Assembly: GCF_016863655.1 (NCBI RefSeq)
Contig: NZ_BOPH01000108.1
Coordinates: forward strand, 97,261-161,260
Reading direction: 5' to 3'
DNA: 64,000 nt
Source of the DNA: Virgisporangium ochraceum
GTDB taxonomy: Bacteria > Actinomycetota > Actinomycetes > Mycobacteriales > Micromonosporaceae
Shown: positions 15,870-24,672 of the stretch, piece after piece
How positions within the stretch are numbered: the stretch's first letter is position 1
Layout: every line of letters begins with the position of its first letter
Notes under the pieces: generated by a model
What the model was told of the DNA's origin: nothing
The model's input: only the letters and a program-made list of their open reading frames with translations
The model's database searches: none
Program-made: the position numbers and the translations under genes

Positions 15870-18800
15870 TCAGCCCATCAGGTCGGGGAGCTCGATGGCG
15901 TCGGCTTCGCCGGCGTCCGGTCCGAGCCGGGCCGCCGCCCGGTCGGCGTCGGCCCGTTCGACCGCCGACGCCGGGCGTCCGTGCGTCGCCCGCCAGCGCT
16001 CGGCGGCCGCGAGCAGTGCGGCGGCCCGCGACCGGTCGCCCCGCGCGGCCGCGACCCCCGCCAGCCCCTCCGCCGCGGCGGCGGCCGCTCCGGTACCGAC
16101 CCGGCCGGCGTCCTGGGCGAGCCTCCACGCCCGGCGGTGCAGGCGCTCGGCCCCGTCGGGGTCGCCGGACAGCTCGGCGACGAAGCCCAGGCCCGAGGTG
16201 GCGGTCGCGGCCCAGTCGTGGGTCTCCAGCGCGGTGACCCGGTCGAGCGCGTCGCGGTACCCCCGCTCCGCCGCGTCGAGGTCGCCGGCGCCGCGGGCCA
16301 GGGTCGCGGCGCACAGCCGGGCGAGCGGGCTCTCGGTCGTGCCGAGCCGGTGGACGATCGCCAGCGACGCGTCGAGGCGCCGGCGCGCGGCGTCGGTGTC
16401 GCCCAGCAGCGCGTGCACGTAGCCGAGGTTGGCCAGCACGTACTGGACGGTGTTCGGCTGGTCGATCCGGGCCGCCTCGACGAGCGCCTCCTCGTACACC
16501 GGCACCGACTCCGTGTGCCGGCCGGCGCGGTGCAGCGCGAGCCCGTGGTGGTACAGCACCGCCGACACGCCCCAGTGGTCGTCGAGGCGGCGGAACAGCG
16601 CCAGCGCCCGCCCGGCGTGGACGGTCGCCTCGTCGAGCTCGCCGAGGGCCGAGTGCAGCTCCAGCCGGACGAACCGCACCAGCGCCCGTCCCCAGTCGTC
16701 GCCGTGCCGGGCGAACTCGGCGTCGGTACCGTCCAGAGTGGACAGTGCGTCGGCCACGTCGGCGTCGCCGACCGCCTGCACCGCCACCATCGTGCGCGAC
16801 ATGGCCGCCCGGTGGGTGTCGCCGAGGCGCTCGAACAGCTCCAGGCTCTGCCGCGCCGCCCGGTCGGACGCCTCGCTCGGATGCACCAGGCACGAGCGCG
16901 GCCGGGACACCACCGACAACGCCAGCAGCGCCACCGCCCGCGCCGGCGGCGACGCGTGCGGCGCGGCGTCGAGCATCGCGGCGACCGCGTCGGGACCGTC
17001 CACATCGGACACCTCGCCGGACCCCGCGGCTGACTCCGTGCCGGTGACCCGCCGCTCGGCGGCGGCGAAGTACCAGAACCAGCCCAGCGACCCGACCAGC
17101 CGCAGCCCGAGGTCGCCGTGTCCGGCGGCGTTGCGGTGGCACCACGTCACGGCCGCGCGCAGGTTGCCGGCCTCGGTGGCCAGCCAGTTCAGCCAGCGTG
17201 CCTGGTCCGGTCCGCGCAGCCCCGCCTCGCCGCGCACGGCCACGTCGGTGAAGTGCTCCGCGTGCCGCCGCCCGGTCGCGGCGGCCTCGCCGGCCTCGTG
17301 CAGGCGCTCGGAGGCGTACTGCCGCAACGTCTCCAGCATCCGGAACCGCGTGCCCGCGGTGTGGTCGGTGACGACCAGCGACCGGTCGACGAGCCGGGTG
17401 AGACCGTCCATGACGGGCCGGTCGCAGACCCGTTCCGCCGCGTCGAGCGTGAAGCCGCCGCGGAACACCGACAGCCGGCGGAACAGCACCCGGTCGGGTT
17501 CCGCCAGGAGCCGGTGGCTCCAGTCCACCGTCGCCCGCAGCGTCCGCTGCCTCGCCTCCGCGGTGCGCGGCCCGCCGGTCAGCAGCCGGAACCGGTCGTC
17601 GAGCCGGGCGGCGATCTCGTCCACCGGCAGGGTGCGCACCCGCGCGGCGGCGAGCTCGATCGCGAGCGGGATGCCGTCGAGCTGCCGGCAGACGCGGGCC
17701 ACCACGTCCGCCGTGGCCGGGGTGAGGGCGAACGCCGGCAGGGCCGCGGTCGCCCGGTCCACGAACAGCCGGACCGCGTCGTAGCGCGCCACGTCGGCGG
17801 CGTCCTCCGGCGGTGTCTCCAGGGGACGGACGGCGAGCTGCACCTCACCCGGCACCGCGAGCGCCTCCCGGCTCGTGGCCAGCAGCCGCAGCCGCGGGCA
17901 GGCGAGCAGCAGCCGCTCCGCGAGCGTCGCCGCCGCGTCGACGACGTGCTCGCAGTTGTCCAGCAGTACCAGCGCGGCGCGTCCCCGCAGGTGGGCGGCG
18001 ATCCGGTCGGTGACGGGCGCGTCGGAGTCGGGCACGCCGAGCGCGTCGGCGACCGCCCCCGCCACCTGCCCGCCGTCGGGAAGGCCGGCCAGCCCGACGA
18101 ACCAGGTGCCGTCGGTGAACCGGTCGGCCAGCGCACCCGCCGCCTCGACGGCGAGGCTGGTCTTCCCGGAGCCGCCCGGGCCGGTGAGCGTGAGCAGCCG
18201 GTGCCGGTCCAGCAGGTCGCGGACCTCGCGGACCTCGGCGGCGCGCCCGACGAACGAGGTGAGCCGGCCGGGGATCGACCGTGTCGGCGGCGGCGCGGTC
18301 GTCGCGATCGTCTGCTGGATGATCGACCGCTCCAGGTCACGCAGCTCCAACGACGGGTCCAGGCCCAGCTCGTCGGCGAGCGTGCGCCGCAGCCGCCGGT
18401 ACACCTCGAGCGCGTCGGCCTGCCGGCCCGCCCCGTACAGGGCCCGCATCAGCTGCCCGTGCACCCGCTCCCGCAGTGGATGGGCGGCGGCCAGCTCCTC
18501 CAGCGCCGGAACGGCACCGGTGTACCGGCCGGCGGCCAGGTCCAGCTCGATGCGCTCCTCCCGGGCGCCGAGCCACACCTCGGTCAGGCGGGTCGTCTCG
18601 GCGCGGGCCCACTCCCGGTCGGCGAACCCGGCCACCGGGGCGCCGCGCCACAGCGCCAACGCCTCGTCGTAGCTATGGGCGTCCGCGGTGCGCCGGGCCC
18701 GCGAGACCAGGGTGACGAAGCGGTGCGCGTCGACCCGGTCGGGGTCGACGTCGACGACGTAGCCGGGGCGGCGGGTGGCGACGAGGTCGTCGGGCAGGCC

Positions 18801-19028
18801 GGTCCGGGCCAGCGCCCGCCGCAACCGGGAGACCCGTCCCTGCAACGCGTTCGCCGCGTGTGCCGGCGGGTCGTCGCCCCACAGCGCGTCGACGAGCGTG
18901 CCGGCCGGCACGACGCGTCCCGCGCTCAGGAGCAGCAGCGCGAACAGCTCGCCCTCGGCGCCCGCCGGAAACGTGTGGACGGCACCGTCGACCACCAGCT
19001 CCAGCGGCCCCAGTAACCGGAACTCCAC
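15870..19028 (-). CDS. AfsR/SARP-family transcriptional regulator (BTAD-NB-ARC-TPR)
   Basis: A 1052-residue regulator. Residues 1-90 form an OmpR-type winged helix (EFRLLGPLELVVDG, VDALWGDD, LQGRVSRLRRAL). A bacterial transcriptional activation (BTAD) domain covers about 95-245 (ERIELDLAAGRY, MRALYGAGRQADALEVYRRL). An NB-ARC ATPase follows with Walker A GPGGSGKTS near 281, LVLLDNCEHV and a DGIPLAIELAAARV GxP motif. From about 600 to the end the sequence is helical TPR-like. Proteins like this switch on nearby gene sets, often for secondary metabolism, in response to ligand or ATP state. No biosynthetic cluster is adjacent. It is divergent from an aldo/keto reductase with 25 bases between starts, a likely target. 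Confidence 0.9.
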   Translation of the reverse strand: MEFRLLGPLELVVDGAVHTFPAGAEGELFALLLLSAGRVVPAGTLVDALWGDDPPAHAANALQGRVSRLRRALARTGLPDDLVATRRPGYVVDVDPDRVDAHRFVTLVSRARRTADAHSYDEALALWRGAPVAGFADREWARAETTRLTEVWLGAREERIELDLAAGRYTGAVPALEELAAAHPLRERVHGQLMRALYGAGRQADALEVYRRLRRTLADELGLDPSLELRDLERSIIQQTIATTAPPPTRSIPGRLTSFVGRAAEVREVRDLLDRHRLLTLTGPGGSGKTSLAVEAAGALADRFTDGTWFVGLAGLPDGGQVAGAVADALGVPDSDAPVTDRIAAHLRGRAALVLLDNCEHVVDAAATLAERLLLACPRLRLLATSREALAVPGEVQLAVRPLETPPEDAADVARYDAVRLFVDRATAALPAFALTPATADVVARVCRQLDGIPLAIELAAARVRTLPVDEIAARLDDRFRLLTGGPRTAEARQRTLRATVDWSHRLLAEPDRVLFRRLSVFRGGFTLDAAERVCDRPVMDGLTRLVDRSLVVTDHTAGTRFRMLETLRQYASERLHEAGEAAATGRRHAEHFTDVAVRGEAGLRGPDQARWLNWLATEAGNLRAAVTWCHRNAAGHGDLGLRLVGSLGWFWYFAAAERRVTGTESAAGSGEVSDVDGPDAVAAMLDAAPHASPPARAVALLALSVVSRPRSCLVHPSEASDRAARQSLELFERLGDTHRAAMSRTMVAVQAVGDADVADALSTLDGTDAEFARHGDDWGRALVRFVRLELHSALGELDEATVHAGRALALFRRLDDHWGVSAVLYHHGLALHRAGRHTESVPVYEEALVEAARIDQPNTVQYVLANLGYVHALLGDTDAARRRLDASLAIVHRLGTTESPLARLCAATLARGAGDLDAAERGYRDALDRVTALETHDWAATATSGLGFVAELSGDPDGAERLHRRAWRLAQDAGRVGTGAAAAAAEGLAGVAAARGDRSRAAALLAAAERWRATHGRPASAVERADADRAAARLGPDAGEADAIELPDLMG

Positions 19029-19053
19029 CCCCGTAACGTATAGGTTCTCTCCG

Positions 19054-19881
19054 GTGACCACATTCAGGATCGGTGGGGAGCTGGAGGTGCGGCGGCTCGG
19101 GTTCGGCGCCATGCACCTGTCGACGGACGCGGAGCGGCGCGCGGCGTCGGTGGCGGTGGTGCGGCGGGCGGTCGAGCTCGGCGTCACGCTGGTCGACACG
19201 GCGTACCTGTACGGCGGCGGCGCGAACGAGGAGCTGCTGGTCGAGGCGCTGTACCCGTATCCGGAGGGCCTGCTGGTCGCCACGAAGGTCGGTGTCGCGC
19301 AGACCGGTCCGGGCGGCACCTGGAAGCTCGACGGGCGGCCCGAGGTGCTCCGCGAGCAGGTCGAGCGCGCCCTGCGCCGGCTGCGCGTGGAGCGCCTGGA
19401 CCTGCTGCAGCTGCACCGCGTCGACCCGGAGGTGCCGCTCGCCGACCAGGTCGGCACGCTCCGCGACCTCCAGGAAGAGGGCAGGATCCGGCACCTCGGG
19501 CTCTCCGAGGTCACCGTGGAGCAGCTCGACGAGGCGCGAACACTGGTGGACGTCGCGAGCGTGCAGAACCGGTACAACCTGCTCGACCGCGAGCACGAAC
19601 CGGTGCTCGACGCCTGCGCCGCGGCCGGCATCGCGTTCCTCCCGTGGCGCCCCGTCGCGGCCGGCGCCTTCGGCTCGCACGCGGCGATCGCCGGGGTGGC
19701 CGCCGAACTGGACGCCACGCCGACCCAGGTGGCGATCGCCTGGCTGCTGGCCCGGGCGCCGGTCGTGCTCCCGATACCCGGCACTGGGAACGTGCGTCAT
19801 CTCGAAGAGAACCTCGCCGCCGACGGCCTGGACCTGTCCGACGCACAGCGCGCCACCCTCGACGCCGCGCGACCGGCATGA
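19054..19881 (+). CDS. Aldo/keto reductase
   Basis: A 275-residue NADPH-dependent oxidoreductase with the TIM-barrel AKR tetrad visible: DTAYLYGGGANEEL (Asp, Tyr), VATKVG (Lys) and LLQLHRVD (His). The C-terminal cofactor-binding part has IPGTGNVRHLEENL. The protein is shorter than many AKRs (often near 320), as is usual for compact actinobacterial members. The start is the GTG at 19054, with no strong ribosome site; the 25-base divergent gap to the AfsR-like regulator is short. The regulator probably controls this gene, but this is inferred from layout. Confidence 0.88.
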   Translation: MTTFRIGGELEVRRLGFGAMHLSTDAERRAASVAVVRRAVELGVTLVDTAYLYGGGANEELLVEALYPYPEGLLVATKVGVAQTGPGGTWKLDGRPEVLREQVERALRRLRVERLDLLQLHRVDPEVPLADQVGTLRDLQEEGRIRHLGLSEVTVEQLDEARTLVDVASVQNRYNLLDREHEPVLDACAAAGIAFLPWRPVAAGAFGSHAAIAGVAAELDATPTQVAIAWLLARAPVVLPIPGTGNVRHLEENLAADGLDLSDAQRATLDAARPA

Positions 19882-19885
19882 CGTC

Positions 19886-20281
19886 TCAGCCGGTGGTGGC
19901 CGCGACCTCGGCCCCGCTGCGGAGGATGCAGAACTCGTTGCCCTCGGGGTCGGCCAGCACGACCCAGCCGGTGCCGTCGGGTCGGCGCAGGTCCTCGACC
20001 TCGACGGCGCCGTGCGCGAGGAGCCGGGCGAGCTCCTCGTCGCGCGAGCCCTCCACCGGACGCAGGTCGAAGTGGATCCGGTTGCGCACCCGCTTCGCGT
20101 CGGGGACCTCGATGAACAGGATCTCGTGGCGGCCGTCGCGGGACCTGATCGGGCACTCCTCGTGGCCGGGCAGGTTCGGGTCCTCCGGATCCTCGACGTA
20201 GTCGAGAACGCCCTGCCACCAGCGCGACAGCGTGTACGGGTCGAGGGAGTTCACGGTCGTGTGGGACACGTAGGAGGTCAT
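19886..20281 (-). CDS. VOC (glyoxalase/bleomycin-resistance-like) protein
   Basis: A 131-residue VOC-superfamily protein of the glyoxalase-like type. The conserved pattern is present: NSLDPYTLSRWWQGVLDY, NRIHFDLRP and VLADPEGNEFCIL. Members bind a metal or a small ligand in a beta-alpha-beta-beta-beta cup; some inactivate antibiotics or act as dioxygenase domains. Its ATG overlaps the stop of the upstream monooxygenase (ATGA), so both are co-translated and may act on the same compound or its product. Confidence 0.82.
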   Translation of the reverse strand: MTSYVSHTTVNSLDPYTLSRWWQGVLDYVEDPEDPNLPGHEECPIRSRDGRHEILFIEVPDAKRVRNRIHFDLRPVEGSRDEELARLLAHGAVEVEDLRRPDGTGWVVLADPEGNEFCILRSGAEVAATTG

Positions 20282-21759
20282 CCCGGCATCCTGGCAAACG
20301 GGTCGGGCCCGTTCGACCGGTTTCCGGTCGTCTGTGACCCGGGGCGGCGCTCGCGGGTCGGCGGGCCGGCCAGCGCGGCGAGGGTCGGGCGCAGGTCGTC
20401 GCCCGGCGCGACCACGGCGGCGACGTAGCCGTCGGGGCGCACCAGCACGGTGCGGCCGGTCGGCCCGGCAGGTGCCACCACCCGCACGCGGTCGGCCCAG
20501 CCGTCGACAGCGGCGTCACCGACCAGCGCGAACCGGCCACCGCGCAGGTGTTCGTACAGGCGGGAGCCGTCGGCCAGGTCGAGGTCGGGCATCCGGGTGC
20601 CGACGAGCGGGTCGGCGCCGTCGGGAGCGGCGTAGCGGAACCCGACCGCCGTGATGCGGCCGGTGACGCGGCGCCGCACCGCCGGAACCCGGAGCGCCGC
20701 GCCACCGACGAGCCCGCGGAGCGTGCGGCCGACACGCGAGCGCAGCATCGCCATCCGGATCATCGTGCCGCTGATCCGCAGCACCTCGGCGCCGACGGGG
20801 TGCCGCTCGGCGTGGTAGGTGTCGAGCAGGTCCGCGGGCGCGCCGCGCAGCACGGCGACGAGCTTCCAGCTCAGGTTCGCGGCGTCCTGCAGGCCGGTGT
20901 TCATGCCCATGCCGCCGGCCGGCGAGTGGACGTGCGCGGCGTCGCCGGCCAGGAACACCCGCCCGACGCGGTAGCGGTCGACCTGGCGCTCGTCGCTGTG
21001 GAAGCGCGACAGCCAGCGGGGGTCGTGCATGCCGTAGTCGGTGCCGAGGGCGGCCTTCGTCACGGTGCGGACCTCGTCGAGGTCGAGCGGGGTGTCGTCG
21101 GTGACGTCGCCGCGGCGGTCCCACGCGAAGATCCGGTACCAGCCGTCGCCGAACGGCGCGAGGAACGCGAACTGGGAGCCGTTGCCGTTCACGGTCAGCG
21201 TGTCGGGCGGGGCCTGCGCGAGCCGCACGTCGGCCAGCATGATCGACCGGATCACCGCCCGGCCGGGGAACGCCAGGCCGAGCGCCCGCCGCACCGCGCT
21301 GTGGTAACCGTCGGCGCCGACCACGTAGTCGGCGCGGTGGGTGCGGCCGTCGGCGGTGTCGACCTCGGCGCCGTCGGCGTCCTGCCGCACGCCGGTCACC
21401 TCCGCGCCGTACCCGAGGGTGACCCCGTGCGCACGCGCCCGGTCGAGCAGCACCCGCTCGACGTTGTACTGCGCGGTGACCAGCATGTACGGGAACCGGC
21501 TCGGCAGGCGGGAGAGGTCGACGTGCACCCGCTGGAACAGCCGGAGGTCGCTGACGCGTCCGGCGCTGTCGAGCCGGTCGAGCAGGTCGCGGGCGTCGAG
21601 CAGTTCGAGGGTCCGCGCGTGCACCGAGAACGCGCGGGACAGGTTGGAGATCCGGCCGTCGCGCCGCTCCAGCAGCGTGACGGTGACGCCGGCCTCGGCG
21701 AGGTCGCCGGCGAGCAGCAGTCCGGTGGGGCCGGCTCCGACCACGATCACGTGTGACAT
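20278..21759 (-). CDS. FAD-dependent aromatic hydroxylase-type monooxygenase
   Basis: A 493-residue group A flavoprotein monooxygenase. The motifs are GAGPTG near residue 8 (FAD ADP part), VVGADGYHSAVRRAL (DG motif, FAD/NADPH) and FLAGDAAHVHSP followed by GGMGMNTGLQDAANL (GD motif). A C-terminal thioredoxin-like region of about 100 residues, as in phenol/PHBH-type and tetracycline-modifying enzymes, is present. It likely hydroxylates an aromatic substrate with NAD(P)H. The ATG has GGAAGG upstream. The divergent TetR gene and the palindromes in between suggest induction by the substrate. Confidence 0.88.
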   Translation of the reverse strand: MSHVIVVGAGPTGLLLAGDLAEAGVTVTLLERRDGRISNLSRAFSVHARTLELLDARDLLDRLDSAGRVSDLRLFQRVHVDLSRLPSRFPYMLVTAQYNVERVLLDRARAHGVTLGYGAEVTGVRQDADGAEVDTADGRTHRADYVVGADGYHSAVRRALGLAFPGRAVIRSIMLADVRLAQAPPDTLTVNGNGSQFAFLAPFGDGWYRIFAWDRRGDVTDDTPLDLDEVRTVTKAALGTDYGMHDPRWLSRFHSDERQVDRYRVGRVFLAGDAAHVHSPAGGMGMNTGLQDAANLSWKLVAVLRGAPADLLDTYHAERHPVGAEVLRISGTMIRMAMLRSRVGRTLRGLVGGAALRVPAVRRRVTGRITAVGFRYAAPDGADPLVGTRMPDLDLADGSRLYEHLRGGRFALVGDAAVDGWADRVRVVAPAGPTGRTVLVRPDGYVAAVVAPGDDLRPTLAALAGPPTRERRPGSQTTGNRSNGPDPFARMPG

Positions 21760-21810
21760 CTCTGGGACCTTCCTTCGTCGCCCCACTCGGCGACAGATAG
21801 ACAATTTTCG

Positions 21811-21900
21811 GTCAACAACTGTTTGCCAACATCTGTTGGCATAGACGGTACGGCGCGCCCCGTCGACGTGTCAACACTCGTTGGCCTACAGTCGTTGGCA
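21811..21900. promoter_or_regulatory. TetR operator cluster in the monooxygenase/tetR divergent promoter
   Basis: TGCCAACATCTGTTGGCA at 21824-21841 is an exact 8-2-8 palindrome. Looser copies flank it: GTCAACAACTGTTTGCC (21811-21827) and TGTCAACACTCGTTGGCC (21869-21886), and a half-site GTTGGCA (21894-21900) touches the tetR start codon. The spacing and symmetry fit a dimeric repressor bound between the divergent genes, repressing both. The region is also the most AT-rich part of this neighbourhood. Confidence 0.7.
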
Positions 21901-22466
21901 TGACAGCACCGCGCCGGTCCGACGCCACCCGCGCCGCGATCCTCACCGCCGCCCGCGAGCGCTTCGCCGCCGACGGCTACGAGCGCGCGACGATCCGCGC
22001 GATCGCCGCCGACGCCCACATCGACCCGTCGATGGTCATGCGCTACTACGGCACCAAGGAGAAGCTGTTCGCCGCCGCCGCGGAGTTCGACCTGCGCCTA
22101 CCGGACCTCACCGCCGTGCCCCGCGACACCGTCGGCGCCCGCCTGGCCGGCCACCTCGTCGACCGCTGGGAGCACGACGAGACGCTGATGGCTCTGCTGC
22201 GGGCCGGCGTCACGAACCCGGCCGCCGCCGAGCGCATGCGGGACCTGTTCGCCGCCCAGCTCGGCCCCGCAGTCGCCGCCCTGGCCCCCGACCCGGCCGA
22301 GGTGCCGCTCCGGGCCGGCCTGCTGGCGACGCAGGCCCTGGGCTTCGCGCTGACCCGCTACATCCTGCGCCTGCCACCGGTGGTGGCGATGGACCGCGCG
22401 ACGGTGGTCGCCTGGATCGGGCCCACGTTCCAGCGCTACCTGACCGCTACGCGTCCCGGCGGATGA
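21900..22466 (+). CDS. TetR-family repressor
   Basis: A 188-residue TetR regulator. The N-terminal helix-turn-helix (about 10-55) reads AAILTAARERFAADGYERAT, then AIAADAHIDPSMVMRYYGTK. The C-terminal ligand domain resembles TetR_C_33 members with an ATQALGFALTRYILR helix. It probably represses the divergent monooxygenase/VOC pair and itself through the palindromes just upstream. Its last 20 bases overlap the end of the convergent metallophosphatase gene. Confidence 0.9.
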   Translation: MTAPRRSDATRAAILTAARERFAADGYERATIRAIAADAHIDPSMVMRYYGTKEKLFAAAAEFDLRLPDLTAVPRDTVGARLAGHLVDRWEHDETLMALLRAGVTNPAAAERMRDLFAAQLGPAVAALAPDPAEVPLRAGLLATQALGFALTRYILRLPPVVAMDRATVVAWIGPTFQRYLTATRPGG

Positions 22467-23781
22467 CGATCGGTTCGTCGGTCACGGTGCCGTCGGGCCG
22501 CAGCCGCGCGATCGGCGCCGGCTCGGCGCCCGCCGGGGTCGGACCGTAGGGGACCACGACCAGCCGGTCGGGCCACACCTGCACGAGCAGGCAGTGCGGC
22601 TCGGCCGCCCACGTCTGCGTGCCGGCCTCGGCGAAGCGGGTCGGCGTGCGCCGCTCCAGCTTGCCGCCGGCGCCGGACACCACGTAGTGCAGATCGTCGA
22701 CGACGCCGTGCTGGAAGTTGTGCTCGTGCCCGTGCAGCAGCAGCCGCACGCCGGCCTGCCGGTAGAGCGGCACGAGCCGGCCGAGCTGCTCGGCCATCGG
22801 CTCGTGGTGCGGGCCGGCGCCCCAGGCGGGGTGGTGCGAGAACGGCACCTGCCACACCGCGTCGCTGCCGGCGAGGGTCCGCTCGAGCCACGCGCGCTGG
22901 CCGGGCTCGTCGAACCAGTGCATGCCGCGCTCGACGCCCCAGGTGGTGTCGACGCAGATCAGCTCCAGCAGGGCGCTGACCCGCAGCCGGTAGAACAGGC
23001 CGGGGTCGATGGTGGCCCGGCCGTCCTCCTCGCGGGGCTCGAACCGGATGCGCAGGTAGAGGTTGTCCTCCAGCTGCCGGCGGTCGTCGCTGGCCTCGGT
23101 GTCGGAGCTGTCGTGGTTGCCGGTCGTCGGGTAGAACGCGAGGTGGTCGAGCAGGTACCGGTACGGCTGGAAGAACGTGAGCCACCAGTCCTCGTCGTGG
23201 GCGCCGGTGGCCTCCATGCGGCCCTCGGGTCCGTGGTAGATCGAGTCGCCGAGACCGACGACGAACCGCACGTCGACGGCGTCGGCCAGGCGTTGCATCG
23301 TGCGGGCGACGGCGAGCTGCCGTTCGCCGTCGGCGCCGGATCCGATGCCGACGCCGAAGTCGCCGATCGCGAGGAACGTGACGGGATCGGGCATATCGCC
23401 GCCGGCGTGGGTCCGCAGCCGCTGGTCGAGCGGCCGCCAGGCCTCGCCGAGGGTGCCGGGGGCCCAGTCGTAGCGGCGGCCGGCGGCCCACGGCTCACCG
23501 TCGACGGTCACCCGGTAGCGGTAGGTGGTCCCGGGCCGCAGACCCTCCACCCACGCGTGGTTGGCCTCGTCGGTGACGGTCCGGCCGACGACGGTCCCGT
23601 CGCCGTCGAGCACCTCGACGGCCGCCCGCCCGTACGGCTCGGACCGGACCCCGAACGTCTCCCCCGCCCGCTCGGCCCGCCAGCCGCCGCCGTGCTCACC
23701 GAGCCGGAACCCGCCCCACGCGACCAGCGCCGACCGGTCGGTGACGTCGACCAGCTGCACGTACGGCTCGAAGTGACCCAC
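22447..23781 (-). CDS. Metallophosphoesterase with fibronectin-like N-terminal domain (purple-acid-phosphatase-like)
   Basis: A 444-residue protein. An FN3-like domain covers about 1-105 (GLRPGTTYRYRVTVDGEPW). The calcineurin-like phosphatase core follows with its five blocks: LAIGDFGVG, VGLGDSIYHG, TTGNHDSS, FSHHPAWG and LLLHGHEHNFQ. Together these give the two-metal centre. No signal peptide or Tat motif is visible, so it may act in the cytoplasm or its true start lies upstream. I chose the GTG ending at 23781. Substrate unknown; phosphomonoesters or diesters are likely. Confidence 0.85.
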   Translation of the reverse strand: MGHFEPYVQLVDVTDRSALVAWGGFRLGEHGGGWRAERAGETFGVRSEPYGRAAVEVLDGDGTVVGRTVTDEANHAWVEGLRPGTTYRYRVTVDGEPWAAGRRYDWAPGTLGEAWRPLDQRLRTHAGGDMPDPVTFLAIGDFGVGIGSGADGERQLAVARTMQRLADAVDVRFVVGLGDSIYHGPEGRMEATGAHDEDWWLTFFQPYRYLLDHLAFYPTTGNHDSSDTEASDDRRQLEDNLYLRIRFEPREEDGRATIDPGLFYRLRVSALLELICVDTTWGVERGMHWFDEPGQRAWLERTLAGSDAVWQVPFSHHPAWGAGPHHEPMAEQLGRLVPLYRQAGVRLLLHGHEHNFQHGVVDDLHYVVSGAGGKLERRTPTRFAEAGTQTWAAEPHCLLVQVWPDRLVVVPYGPTPAGAEPAPIARLRPDGTVTDEPIVIRRDA

Positions 23782-23823
23782 CGCCGTGCAATACCCGTTG
23801 CCTCCGCCGGAGGAAACGCGAAG

Positions 23824-24672
23824 ATGGGACCGGTGACCGACTGGACGAGCGTGATCAGCACCGACTTCGCCGTGCCCGACGACCGGCCCCTGCCCGACCT
23901 GGTCGACGACCTGTGCGCCATGCTCGCCGCCGGGGACCCCGGGGTCCGCGACGACACCGCCTACCCCGTCCTCGCGATGTGGACCGGCCGCGGCGTGCTC
24001 GACGGGCACCTCGAACAGCTCGGCGACCGCATGGCCGACCGGCTGCGCCACGACGAGATCCAGGCCCGCACGTTCGCCACGATGATCCTGGGCTGGGTGG
24101 TGCTCCGCGACGCCCGCACCGGTGGCCTGCCCGCGGCGTGCGTCCCCCGCTGGCGCGACGCGTTCGCCACCTGGTGGGCGGGCGAGAAGGACCTGCGCGG
24201 CTACGACGACCGCCTGGGCTGGCTGCACGCCGCCGCCCACGGCGCCGACACGGTGCGGGCGTTCGCGCGCTCCCCGCGTCTCGGAGCCGTCGAGCTGACA
24301 GGCCTGCTGGACCTGACCGTCGACCGGCTGTGCGCCGCCGCCGGATACCTGTACGCCCACGGCGAGGACGACCGGATCGCCTACGCGCTGGCCAGCGTCC
24401 TCACCCGCGCCGAACTGACCGCCGACGACGCGACCGCGTGGCTCGGCCGCGTCGGCGCCGCGATCGAGGTCGGTGAGCCGGGACCGGTGCCCGCGTGGGC
24501 GTCGAACACGCTGCGTACCCTCGGCGCCCTGTACGTGTTCGCCGACCGGGGCGTGTGCTGGTTCGAGCCGGAGACGGGCTCGCTCGGACCCCCGGTGCGG
24601 CTGCCGCACGCCATGCCGGTGAAGGAGCGCCTCGCCGAGGTGCTGCGGCTGGCCTGGCGCGGGCTCGGGTGA
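23824..24672 (+). CDS. DUF2785-family protein
   Basis: A 282-residue, helix-rich soluble protein resembling DUF2785: a LVDDLCAMLAAGDPGVRDDTA start, AYPVLAMWTGRGVLD, the central GWLHAAAHGADTVRAFARS motif that is the best family marker, and a late LRTLGALYVFADRG. The function is not established. The ATG is preceded by GGAGGAAA. The next gene, an MFS exporter, starts inside its last codons (GTGA), so the two form an operon. Confidence 0.75.
   Translation: MGPVTDWTSVISTDFAVPDDRPLPDLVDDLCAMLAAGDPGVRDDTAYPVLAMWTGRGVLDGHLEQLGDRMADRLRHDEIQARTFATMILGWVVLRDARTGGLPAACVPRWRDAFATWWAGEKDLRGYDDRLGWLHAAAHGADTVRAFARSPRLGAVELTGLLDLTVDRLCAAAGYLYAHGEDDRIAYALASVLTRAELTADDATAWLGRVGAAIEVGEPGPVPAWASNTLRTLGALYVFADRGVCWFEPETGSLGPPVRLPHAMPVKERLAEVLRLAWRGLG

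Noticed and set aside
15981..18999. Long plus-strand frames antisense to the AfsR-like regulator
   Set aside because: They are the low-complexity complement of a gene with clear winged-helix, BTAD and NB-ARC motifs.
15870..22466. Secondary-metabolite gene cluster around the SARP-type regulator and monooxygenase
   Set aside because: No polyketide synthase, NRPS, terpene or other core biosynthetic gene is present; the monooxygenase has its own TetR regulator.
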